DNA from: Arthrobacter methylotrophus
GTDB lineage: Bacteria > Actinomycetota > Actinomycetes > Actinomycetales > Micrococcaceae
Direction of reading: 5' to 3'
Length of the DNA: 19,885 nucleotides
Assembly: GCF_039539965.1 (NCBI RefSeq)
Contig: NZ_BAABED010000004.1
Coordinates: 1 to 19,885 of the forward strand
The notes beneath the pieces were generated by a model. That model had not been told where the DNA came from. It saw only the letters and a list, made by a program, of their open reading frames with translations, and searched no databases. Both the position numbers and the translations under genes were made by a program. This document shows, piece by piece, positions 7,989 to 15,659 of this stretch. Each line of letters opens with the position of its first letter. Position 1 is the stretch's first letter.

Positions 7989-8494
7989 CTAGTGGGCGCC
8001 GGTCGGCCCGACCAGCGCCCCGCTCAGGGAGCCCGTGAGGATGACGACGGCGAGCACGATGACGGCCGCGCTCATCGTGATGGGACGGTCGACGAACCAC
8101 CGCACGATGCGCTGTAACGAGAAGCCCTTCGCGGGCGCGTCGCGCCAGCCGCCCTCGAGTGCGCCGCGGCGCTCGGCCCACCAGTCGTAGAGTAGGGTCG
8201 CGAACGGCGGGATCGCCGCGAACCAGCCGAGCCCGAACATCCACCACGGCCAGCGCTGGTTGATGCCGACGAACGCCGTCACGACCAGGTAGACCATGAA
8301 CATCGCGCCGTGCAGCGAACCGCCGACTGACACGAGCAGGTCGGTGGTCTGCGTCACGTACTTGAGGAACATGCCGGTGAGCAGAAGAGCCCACGTGATG
8401 GCCTCGCCGATCGAGACGGCGCGCAGCAGATGCGCGGGGTGAGGTGCCTGCCGTGTGCGGTGGTCCCGGGGGTTGTCGCCTCGGCCTGCGTCAT
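7989..8494 (-). CDS. DUF3817 integral membrane protein (frameshifted near the N-terminus)
   Basis: The body reads LRAVSIGEAITWALLLTGMF, KYVTQTTDLLVSVGGSLHGA, FMVYLVVTAFVGINQRWPWW, then GWFAAIPPFATLLYDWWAERRG and a final helix AAVIVLAVVILTGSLSGALVG. About four membrane helices and the R-x-x-S-x-x-E / GxxHG pattern match the DUF3817 family, whose function is not established. The family N-terminus and an in-operon ATG at 8494 (MTQAEATTPGTTAHGRHLTP) lie in another frame, implying one base error near 8430. With that start the gene begins 33 bases after the purQ stop, so it is probably cotranscribed. Confidence 0.75.
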
Positions 8495-8527
8495 CGGCGC
8501 GCTCGCCCTCTTCGCTTCAGGCAACGT

Positions 8528-9231
8528 CTAGACGCGTGCGAGGAGCGCCTCGACGGCGCTGCGGAAGATCGGGAGCCCGTCGAGGCCGGAGGCCATGTGG
8601 GTCGCCGTGTCCGGCCCGAAGCCGAGCTCGACCGCGTGCTCGGGGTGCGGCATGAGGCCGACCACGTTGCCGCGCTCGTTGGTGAGGCCAGCGATGTTGT
8701 TGCGCGAGCCGTTCGGGTTGACGTCGACGTAGCGGAACGCGACCTGGCCCTCGCCTTCGATGCGCGCGAGCGTCTCGTCGTCGGCGATGAACCCACCCTC
8801 GCCGTTCTTCAGCGGGATGGTGATCTCGGCGTTCTTCTCGTACGCGTTGGTCCACACGGTGTCGTTGTTCTCGACGCGGAGCACCTGGTCGCGGCACACG
8901 AACTTGCCGTGGTCATTGCGGATGAGCCCACCGGGCAGGAGGTGCGCCTCGGTCAGCATCTGGAAGCCATTGCAGATTCCGAGCACGGGCAGGCCGCGTT
9001 GGCGGCCGTGATGACCTCGGCCATAATCGGCGAGTGGCTCGCGATCGCGCCAGCACGGAGGTAGTCGCCGTAGCTGAAGCCGCCGGGAAGGATGATGGCG
9101 TCGACGCCGTGCAGGTCGTGCTCGCCGTGCCAGAGGGCGACGGCCTCGCCGCCTGCGAGGCGGACTGCGCGCTGCGCGTCACGGTCGTCGAGCGAACCGG
9201 GGAAGGTGATGACGCCGACGCGGGGGCTCAC
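8528..9231 (-). CDS. purQ: Phosphoribosylformylglycinamidine synthase subunit PurQ (glutaminase)
   Basis: Class I glutamine amidotransferase subunit that releases ammonia for conversion of FGAR to FGAM in purine synthesis, working with PurS and Pur[16 protein letters not shown] opens the protein, then [19 protein letters not shown]. The nucleophile Cys is in [14 protein letters not shown], and the His/Glu pair in [11 protein letters not shown]. One frame change near 8995 separates the first third from the rest. Start is GTG 9231, whose GTGA overlaps the purS stop, a classic coupled arrangement. Length of about 233 residues is normal. purL is not in this window; DUF3817 follows instead. Confidence 0.93.
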
Positions 9232-9592
9232 TTGGTGGAGCCGTTCGACTGGACCTCGGACGCGGTGACGGACGCGAGGGAGGCCTCAGTGTCGGCGGCA
9301 GGCACGTCGTCGACCTCGTCGGCGTCTTCAGCTGACTCGGTGCCATCAGGCAGGACATCGATGGAGATGACATCTTCGATGACCCCGTTGGCGAGGAGCT
9401 CGTCGGCGACCTGCGAGATCTCCTCCATGAGCTCGGCCGTGACCTCGCGGTCGGTCGTGATCTCGAAGCGCTTGCCAACGCGCACGTCGTGCAGGTGGTC
9501 CTTGCCGAGGCGCGAGAGGGCTCCGGCGACGGCCTTGCCCTGCGGGTCGAGGAGTTCCTGCTTTGGCATGACGATGACGACGATCTTGGCAT
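9228..9592 (-). CDS. purS: Phosphoribosylformylglycinamidine synthase subunit PurS
   Basis: Small dimeric subunit that bridges PurQ and PurL in the FGAM synthase complex. [46 protein letters not shown] and ISIDVLPDG give the full fold. The usual opening (M-P-x-I-V-V) is visible as [10 protein letters not shown], but the ATG at 9592 is one base out of frame. A missing C in ATGCCAAG would restore [11 protein letters not shown], so I place the start there, with GGAG about 14 bases upstream. The C-terminus carries an extra acidic Ser/Ala/Asp/Glu-rich tail of roughly 35 residues beyond the usual 80-85. Overlaps purQ by four bases. Confidence 0.88.
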
Positions 9593-9757
9593 CGGGAGCG
9601 GCTCCGATCGGTGGAGGAAAGAGACGGCCCCCAGCTTACCGTCAGCCGCCGTCGCGCGAGGCTCGCTCAGAATGTCGGTGCACACGCATAGCCTTGACCC
9701 ATATTCGCGGCCGTGGGCACCCCCGCCGGCCGCCTCGCTGACATTTCGGGAGCATCC

Positions 9758-11175
9758 ATGCGCGACAAGCTCAAGCGCCTCTTCGGTGGCGGCAAACAGG
9801 ACCGTTCCGTACAGGAACGCCAGGCCGGTCTGCCGGCACCGTCCGCCGCATCGGTCGCTGCGCAGCTTGCGGCCCAGGCCGCTGCACCTGTCGAGCACCT
9901 CGACGCCCCCGCGCGCGACGAGGTGATGGTGGGCGGCAACGCCGTGCAGGCGTACGCGCCAGACGACGGCGAGGGCCGGGGGCGGCGCCCAACGAGTGTC
10001 GGCGTCATGTGGACCGACCAGCTGGGTCGGGTAGCGACGCGCGCGCTGCAGGGCCTGGTCATCGTTGCCGCCGCAGCCCTGCTGATCTTCGCCGGGCTGC
10101 AGGTCACGATCGTCGTCATCCCCGTGCTGCTGGCGCTCATCGTCTCGGCAGCGGCCTGGCCCATCATCAGATTCCTCACCTCGAAGAAGTGGCCGCCCGC
10201 TCTCGCGACCGTGACAGTGCTGCTCGCCATCATCGTCTTCCTGGGCGGCGCCCTCACGACGGTTGTGCTGCTGGTTCGCAACCAGTGGGCGAGCTCTCCG
10301 ACCAGGCGGTGCAGGGCTTCAACCAGGCGATCGAGTGGGTCAATGCGACGTTCCCCATCGCGATCAACCAGGACCAGATCAACGAGTGGATTGGTCAGGC
10401 GCAGGACTTCATCTTCACGAGCCAGTTCGGAAACGCTGCGGCGAGCGGCTCACCGCTGGCATCTCCGGGGTGACGACGTTCATCACGAGCGGCGTGCTCT
10501 TCGTGGTCATACTGTTCTTCTTCATGAAGGACGGGCCGCTCATCTGGGGCTTCCTCACGAAGCCGCTCAAGGGTGCGAACAAGCGCCGCGCGAGGCTCAT
10601 GGGCTCACGTGCCGTCGAGGTCATGGGCGGCTACGTCCGCGGCACAGTCATCGTCGCCCTGGTGGATGCGGTGTTCATCGGCATCGGCCTCGCGATCGTC
10701 GGGGTTCCCCTCGCGTTCCCGCTCGCCGTGCTCGTGTTCATCCTCGCGTTCATCCCCATCGTGGGTGCCACGCTGGCCGGCATCCTTGCTGCGCTCGTCG
10801 CCCTCGTCACGAACGGGCTCGTCCCGGCCATCGTGGTCGTCGGAATCGTGGTGCTCGTTCAACCAGCTCGAGGGCAACTTCCTCCAGCCGGTTGTGCTCG
10901 GCAAGTCGCTCAAGCTGCACGAACTCGTTGTGCTCATCGCCTTGACCGTCGGCACGATTCTGGGCGGCATCATCGGCACGCTCCTCGCGGTGCCCGTCGC
11001 GGCCGTCAGCTGGGCGCTCATCCGCGCCTGGTACGAGCCGCTCGAGCAGCTGCAGGAAGACGAGGCTGTTCCTGACGACATGCGGACGAGGCTGCCGTGG
11101 CGCAAAGACCTCGGCGACGAAGACGCGGCAGTCGGCACCGCACCCGGCGCCAAAAGTTCGAACATCGACGTCTGA
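9758..11175 (+). CDS. AI-2E family transporter (PF01594) (frameshifted)
   Basis: Polytopic membrane protein; family members are proposed to move small molecules such as autoinducer-2 or Na+/H+. The name does not fix the substrate. MRDKLKRLFGGGKQD begins an Ala/Pro-rich cytoplasmic stretch of about 85 residues before the first helix pair (RALQGLVIVAAAALLIFAGL, VTIVVIPVLLALIVSAAAWP). The hallmark C-terminal region is present: VEVMGGYVRGTVIVALVDAV, VGVPLAFPLAVLVFILAFIP and QLEGNFLQPVVLGKSLKLHE, then GTILGGIIGTLLAVPVAA. The frame changes near 10285, 10440 and 10858. ATG 9758 has GGGAG six bases upstream; GTG 9713 lacks one. The next gene follows closely, suggesting an operon. Confidence 0.87.
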
Positions 11176-11212
11176 TGTGGGCGCAGCTGACCCGGGGCAT
11201 CCGGAGAAGGGG

Positions 11213-12030
11213 ATGCTCGTTGAGCTCAGCTCGGCGGGCATCGCCGTCGCGGTGCTGGTCGGTGTCTGGACGCTGTACACGATCGCCGACATCACGCAGT
11301 TCCCCTATGACGCCTCGGCGTGGTCGTACGTGGGCATGGCGGCTCCGGCGCTCCTCGGCATCTGGCTGATCGTCGAGCTCCTCGGTGTACCCGATACCCA
11401 AGAACGTCCGCTGCTCGTGCGCTTCATGGTGCGCACGATGGTGGTCGGGCCGGTGCTCTTCACAGTCGCTTGGCTGCTCGGTTCGCTGCTCCTGCTCGTG
11501 CTGACGTTCACGGGCGGCATCGTCCTGAACTCAACGAGACGGACTCGCCGGTCGCCGAACTGCTGCTCAACGCTTTCCTCACCTGGTTGCTGGCGTCGCG
11601 GCTGTGCTCGGCGGGGCGCTTGTCGGCCTCGTGTTCGTCGTCCTTCCGGTCATGTCCTGGCGTGATCCCGCGCGGGCCGCGTCGATCAACGCCGAGCCGG
11701 CGCCGAGGGGGAGCCTCGCCAGGGCTCGGCTTGAGCGGCTGACCTTCGCGGGCATGCTCATGCTCGTCTTCCTCGCCCCGCGCGCTGTGGGTGTCTGGTG
11801 AGAACAACGCGCGCGGAAGGAACGCCGCGGAGGCGTTCCAGAACACGTGGCTCGCGATCGTCGACTTCGACCCTTCCTGGTGGGACCGCTACCTGTGGGA
11901 CGTCCTCTGGGTGCTCGGGATGCTCAGCGCGCTGCTGCTTGTCGCGTCTGTCGCAGGTGTGCTGTGGCTGAGACGTTCGCATAATGACCCACCCGGTGAG
12001 CAGCACGGCACCCGAGCCGGCGGCGAGTAG
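11213..12030 (+). CDS. Unrecognised integral membrane protein, about six helices (frameshifted)
   Basis: I do not recognise a family. From ATG 11213 (GGAG six bases upstream) the protein reads MLVELSSAGIAVAVLVGVW, a conserved-looking ITQFPYDASAWSYVG, then GIWLIVELLGVPDTQERP and a long hydrophobic stretch ending TFTGGIVLN. The frame then changes (about 11530) to ETDSPVAELLLNAFLTWLL, again (about 11595) to LGGALVGLVFVVLPVMSW, and (about 11790) to LWVSGENNARGRNAAEAF, with FDPSWWDRYLWDVLWVLGM near the end. Hydrophobic segments and loops join smoothly across frames, which supports one gene of about 272 residues. It lies 37 bases after the AI-2E gene and 50 before corA on the same strand. GTG 11177 is an alternative start. 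Confidence 0.65.
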
Positions 12031-12080
12031 ACCGGCCCGACACTTCTTCCTCACCTCACGCAACTCGGAATCGAGCGCAC

Positions 12081-13190
12081 ATGCCACAGTCGAATCAGGC
12101 AGGGCAGGAGTCGCGGCGCGGCTCCTTCCTCCGGCGGAGCAAACACAACCCCGCACAGGCGGAGGCAGGTTCGACGCGGCTCACCCGGTATGCGCAGGCC
12201 GCAAGCTCAAACGGGCACCGCAGGGCGTGAGCATCGCCGAGGCGCTCGACTACGCGCGCAGTGCCGCCGGCCGCCTCGCGCTCTTCGTGTACGCGACTCC
12301 GACCCCTGGTGATATCGCCGAGCTTGCCGAGGCGTGGCAGCTGCATCCGCTGCTCGTCGAGGACCTCCAGCACGCGAACCAGCGGCCGAAGCTCGAGCGC
12401 TACGGCGATGTGCTGTTCCTCGTCGTTCGGTCGGCAAGGTACATCGACGACATCGAGGACGTCGAGTTCGCGGAGTTCCACGTGCTGGTGCGGGCCGACG
12501 CGGTGGCGGTGCTCTTTCAGGACAAGCGCTGGATCGACGGCTCTGGCGCGGCCGCGTTCGCGGAGGAGGGTGACGGCGCCGAGATCGGTGGAGACCGCGG
12601 GCTGCTCACCGAGGAGCTCCTCGACCTTGGCCCGAGGCGATCGTCTACCGGCTCATCGACTCGATCGTCGACGGCTTCCGCCCCGTGCTGACCGGCCTCG
12701 GCGTCGACAAGGAGCAGATCGAGCGGCAGGTCTTCTCCGGAGACGCGGCGGTCGCGGAGCGCATTTACCGCCTCAGCCAGGAGGTCATCGAGCTCAGGCA
12801 CGCCACCTCTTCGCTCTCGGAGATCGTGGACGCGCTGCGTCGCGGCCACGCGCGCTACGACGTCCCCGATTCGCTGCAGAGCTACCTTCAGGACGTCGCC
12901 GACCACCTGCTGGTCGTCGACCGACAGGTAGGGAGTTGCGGGACGCCCTCAACCAGATCCTGAGCGTCAACGCGACGCTCGTGGCCCAAAGGCAGAACGA
13001 GGACATGAAGAAGATCTCCGGGTGGGCGGCGATCCTCTTCGCGCCGACGCTTATCGCCGCGGTCTACGGCATGAACTTCGACAACATGCCTGAGCTGCAC
13101 TGGGCTTTCGGTTATCCGATGGCGGTCGGCGGGATGGTCGCGTTCGCCGGGGGCCTCTACTGGATGTTCAAGCGCAACAAGTGGATGTAG
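12081..13190 (+). CDS. corA: CorA-family magnesium/divalent-cation channel (frameshifted)
   Basis: Pentameric inner-membrane channel for Mg2+, Co2+ or Ni2+. The cytoplasmic funnel is visible in IAELAEAWQLHPLLVEDLQH, NQRPKLERYGDVLFLVVRSA and FAEFHVLVRADAVAVLFQD. The stalk helix carries LNQILSVNATLVAQRQNEDM, and TM1 ends with the diagnostic YGMNFDNMPEL. The second helix and the basic end FKRNKWM follow. Frame changes lie near 12200, 12635 and 12930. I place the start at ATG 12081 because its frame (MPQSNQAGQESRRGSFLRRS) looks like a natural basic, disordered N-terminus and joins the body after one shift; the ATG at 11984 overlaps the upstream gene and reads implausibly. Probably the last gene of the AI-2E-to-corA run. 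Confidence 0.88.
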
Positions 13191-13245
13191 GTCCAGGCGC
13201 GAGGTGAGCATCCAGCCCCACCAGTGACCTCGGTTTCCCCTTGCC

Positions 13246-13259
13246 CACTAGTGACACTA
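13246..13259. promoter_or_regulatory. Overlapping palindromes, operator candidate before the transaldolase-family gene
   Basis: CACTAGTGACACTA contains the perfect palindrome CACTAGTG and, overlapping it, TAGTG-A-CACTA. It sits over the -35 region of the extended -10 promoter just downstream. A related CCAGTGAC lies at 13221-13228. Confidence 0.45.
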
Positions 13260-13267
13260 AAACCTGT

Positions 13268-13276
13268 TGTGATAAT
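13268..13276 (+). promoter_or_regulatory. Extended -10 promoter (TGTGATAAT)
   Basis: TGn followed by GATAAT (five of six matches to TATAAT) stands out in GC-rich DNA. The -35 region is poor, as expected for an extended -10 promoter. The predicted transcription start is about 13283-13285. Confidence 0.6.
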
Positions 13277-13286
13277 GTCAGGACAT

Positions 13287-13343
13287 ATGCGGCAGGTGGG
13301 CAACGGTCGGCACGGGCTCGAGGGAGAGCCTCCGAGTCGGTGA
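13287..13343 (+). CDS. Possible leaderless 18-residue upstream ORF
   Basis: The ATG at 13287 lies two to four bases after the predicted transcription start and encodes MRQVGNGRHGLEGEPPSR before a TGA at 13341-13343. That TGA overlaps another ATG (13343) of a five-codon ORF, MAREV. Position, not sequence, is the main support. It could be a leader peptide controlling the transaldolase-family gene, or chance. Confidence 0.35.
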   Translation: MRQVGNGRHGLEGEPPSR

Positions 13344-13435
13344 TGGCCCGCGAAGTCTGACGCCTCGAACCTCGGGGCGCCTGGCTGCCGCGGAACCGGC
13401 GAACCCGGCCATCAGCCACCGATGAGGAGAACAGC
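13344..13435 (+). promoter_or_regulatory. Long, potentially structured 5' leader of the transaldolase-family gene
   Basis: The transcript leader would be about 150 bases. Candidate stems include CGCC/GGCG around 13361-13379 and GGCTG/CAGCC enclosing CCGG/CCGG between about 13382 and 13416. A CTCGAGG/CCTCCGAG stem lies within the upstream ORF. GAGGAG at 13424-13429 is the ribosome-binding site. I could not match it to FMN, TPP, cobalamin, glycine, ZTP or c-di-AMP riboswitch consensus elements. Confidence 0.4.
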
Positions 13436-14547
13436 ATGACCCTGCTCGAAACAGTGCCTTCCAACGACGATGGCGCTCCAGCCACTCAGCTCGCGCCGCT
13501 CGCGTGGGCAGCCCAGAACACCAAGACCGCGCTCTGGAATGACTCTGCAGACCCCGAGGAGCTCAAGAAGTCGATCGAGTTCGGCGCGGTCGGCGCGACC
13601 TGCAACCCCGTCATTGCCTTCGCCGCCATCAAGAAGCGCCCAGACGTCTGGGGTCCGCGCATCCAGGAGATCGCAGCGCAGAACCCACCTGGGGTGAGTC
13701 GGAGATCGGCTGGCAGGCTGTTCGCGACCTCTCTGTCGACGCGGCTCGCCTCCTCGAGCCGGAGTTCGAGCGAAGCGGAGGCCGCAACGGTCGCCTCTCC
13801 ATCCAGACCGACCCCCGCCTGCACCGCGACGCTGCGGCCCTCGCCGACCAGGCCGAGGAGTTCTCGAAGCTCGCGAAGAACATCATCGTCAAGATCCCCG
13901 CCACGAAGACGGGCATCGAGGCCATGGAAGAGGCCGCCTACCGCGGTGTCAGCATCAACGCGACCCTCAGCTTCACTGTGCCCCAGGCTGTCGCCGTCGG
14001 TGCCGCGCTCGAGCGTGCCCTCGACCGCCGCGCCGCGGATGGCCTCCCCGAGCAGGAGTTCGGGCACGTCGTCACCATCATGGGCGGGCGCCTCGACGAC
14101 TGGCTCAAGAAGTGGACGACCGCGAACCGCATCCTCGTCACCCCGGGCATCCTCGAGTGGGCCGGCGTCGCCGCCCTCAAGCACGCGCACTCCGTCTTCC
14201 AGGAGCGCGGCTACCGCAGCCGCGTCCTCTCGGCTGCGTTCCGCAACCAGCTCCAGTGGTCAGAGCTCGTGGGCGGCGACATCGTCGTCTCCCCGCCCTT
14301 CGACTGGCAGGCGCGCATCAACGAGAACAACATCGCCGTCTCCGAGCGCATCCACGTGCCCGTCGACGCCGCCATTCTCGACGAGCTCGAGACGCTCAGC
14401 GAGTTCCGCCGGGCCTACGAGGTCGAAGGCATGACTCCCGAGGAGTTCGAGAACTTCGGTGCGGCGCGCAACACGCTCCGCCAGTTCCTCGACGCTGATG
14501 CGCAGCTCGACGCTCTCGTGCGCGACATCCTCGTGCCAGCCGCCTAG
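13436..14547 (+). CDS. Transaldolase-family protein (one frameshift)
   Basis: A (beta/alpha)8 transaldolase-family enzyme expected to transfer or cleave ketose phosphates through a lysine Schiff base. TKTALWNDSADPEELKKSI and VGATCNPVIAF correspond to the N-terminal Asp and T-x-N-P region. LSIQTDPRLHRD follows, then NIIVKIPATKTGIEAMEEA, with the Schiff-base Lys near residue 153. GVSINATLSFTVPQAVAVG and GRLDDWLKKW come later. The sequence diverges from canonical pentose-phosphate Tal (usual opening SIWLDDLSR) and stands alone, without tkt, zwf or pgl, so I give no symbol and do not assert the substrate. One shift near 13690 (NP|TWGESEIG) splits it. ATG 13436 has a good ribosome-binding site. 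Confidence 0.85.
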
Positions 14548-14856
14548 GCGCATCCGCGGTTCCAGCCGCTTCCCGAGCTGAGTTCGGCCGCACCGTGTCG
14601 CGACACCCGGAGTGCGCTGAGCTCACCTCGCCTGCTGCTCAATCAGCGTGGCGACGCTTGGGGGAGGGTCCCTAGTTTTCTCGCGAGGAAAGCCATCGGC
14701 CCTCCCCTTTCGCGCGCCTGCGCATCTGCGCCTGCGCCTGCGTGCATCCGCGAGAGTGAGTGAGATGCAGGCTCTTTCGACGAAAACGGCGCTTCTGGCT
14801 GTCCTTTCGGGCTCGGATGGGTGAAGGTGAGAGGGCGGCTTGGGTGTTCAGGGGCG
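14548..14856. other. Convergent intergenic region with hairpins and GCGCCTGC repeats
   Basis: Between the convergent transaldolase-family and tetR genes I see no credible ORF. It contains a long-loop hairpin (listed separately), a tract of repeated TGCGCCTGC-like units at about 14716-14745, and a TGCATC/GATGCA stem near 14740-14773 followed by TCTTT. These are best explained as terminators for the two converging transcripts. Confidence 0.6.
14661..14707 (+). terminator. Hairpin with nested palindrome downstream of the transaldolase-family gene
   Basis: GGGGAGGG (14661-14668) pairs with CCCTCCCC (14700-14707). The loop holds the palindrome CTCGCGAG flanked by TTTT and GAAA, giving a nested second stem. 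TTT follows directly. Confidence 0.45.
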
Positions 14857-15567
14857 TCAGGGTGCGGGAGTGTTGCGGCGGGCGGCGGGCAGTACGACGT
14901 TGTCGATGATGCCCACGAGGAACTCGCGGTCGGGTGACTTGCGCAGGATGAGCGTGCGGAACGCGGCCATCGCGGGCGCGATCATGCTGAGGGTGTCGAG
15001 GTCGACGTCAGCCGCGATCTCGCCGCGCTCGATCGCTCGCTGGAAGAGGACCCGGTTCGCCGCGGCGCGGGGCGCGACGATCGCCTCCTGCGCTGCGGCG
15101 GCCATCTCGGGGTCACGAGCGATCATCGAGATGACCCCCGTCATGACGTTGAGCTTGCGCTCCGCATCCCGGATGTTCGGCGGGCGCACCATGGCGACGA
15201 GGTCGCCGCGCAGGGTGCCAGTGTCTGGCAGGGTCTGGAGGTCGAGGTCCTTCGACTTCATGCACGCGACCGCATCCAGCACGAGGTCCGACTTCGATGC
15301 CCAGCGGCGTACAGCGTGGCCTTGCCCGCCTTCGCCCGGGTCGCGACCATGTCGATCGTCATTCCGTCGTAACCCGTCTCGGCGAGCACGTCCAGTGCCG
15401 CCTCGAGGATGTCGTTGTCGCGCGTGTGGTCGCGCTTGCGCCCAAGCCGCGGCTTCGCTGCCGCCCCGGGGGTCTGTGGTTCGGTGGCGTCTGGGCCCGC
15501 GCCTGCCGTCATCGCGGTGGTGTCGCCGGTGCTTCGGGGAGCTCGCGGCGAGGTTGGTCTGCGTCAT
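14857..15567 (-). CDS. TetR/AcrR-family repressor of the second exporter (frameshifted)
   Basis: The HTH domain reads DNDILEAALDVLAETGYDGM and TIDMVATRAKAGKATLYA, then after a shift near 15300 RWASKSDLVLDAVACMKSKD. The ligand-binding domain includes RGDLVAMVRPPNIRDAERKL and ANRVLFQRAIERGEIAADVD, and the protein ends near LPAARRNTPAP. This matches the TetR_C_16/AcrR-like layout with a basic linker (RLGRKRDHTRDN). I place the start at ATG 15567 (MTQTNLAASSP), which has GAGAGGCGG 10 bases upstream; one more shift near 15525 joins it to the HTH. ATG 15512 is an alternative without a ribosome-binding site. Divergent from a DHA2 exporter gene about 90 bases away, so it probably regulates both. Confidence 0.85.
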   Translation of the reverse strand: MTQTNLAASSPKHRRHHRDDGRRGPRRHRTTDPRGGSEAAAWAQARPHARQRHPRGGTGRARRDGLRRNDDRHGRDPGEGGQGHAVRRWASKSDLVLDAVACMKSKDLDLQTLPDTGTLRGDLVAMVRPPNIRDAERKLNVMTGVISMIARDPEMAAAAQEAIVAPRAAANRVLFQRAIERGEIAADVDLDTLSMIAPAMAAFRTLILRKSPDREFLVGIIDNVVLPAARRNTPAP

Positions 15568-15607
15568 TGAAACCGCCTCTCGTCGTTCCACAGGCTAGCT
15601 GTGCACA

Positions 15608-15631
15608 TTACGGAACTTAGTGTATCCGAAA
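15608..15631. promoter_or_regulatory. Operator candidate between tetR and exporter 2
   Basis: TTACGGA (15608-15614) and TCCGAAA (15625-15631) are complementary at six of seven positions around a 10-base AC-TTAG-TGTA spacer. Location in the divergent promoter region and spacing suit a TetR dimer site. No clear sigma-70 promoter is resolvable; TATAT at 15645-15649 may be a -10 for a near-leaderless exporter transcript. Confidence 0.4.
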
Positions 15632-15659
15632 CCAGCCAGTCTCGTATATGGTGATGCGC

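Noticed and set aside
8458..8530. Plus-strand peptide VPGVVASACVIGALALFASG as the end of a membrane protein
   Set aside because: It lies in the purQ-DUF3817 gap, has no upstream coding region on that strand, and is the complement of the DUF3817 N-terminus.
13280..13435. A known riboswitch class in the leader of the transaldolase-family gene
   Set aside because: Fragments such as GCCCGCGA and GGTGATG recall FMN or cobalamin elements, but the remaining conserved boxes are absent.
14716..14745. GCGCCTGC units as a CRISPR or minisatellite array
   Set aside because: Only three or four degenerate units of 6-9 bases without spacers; too short and irregular for either.
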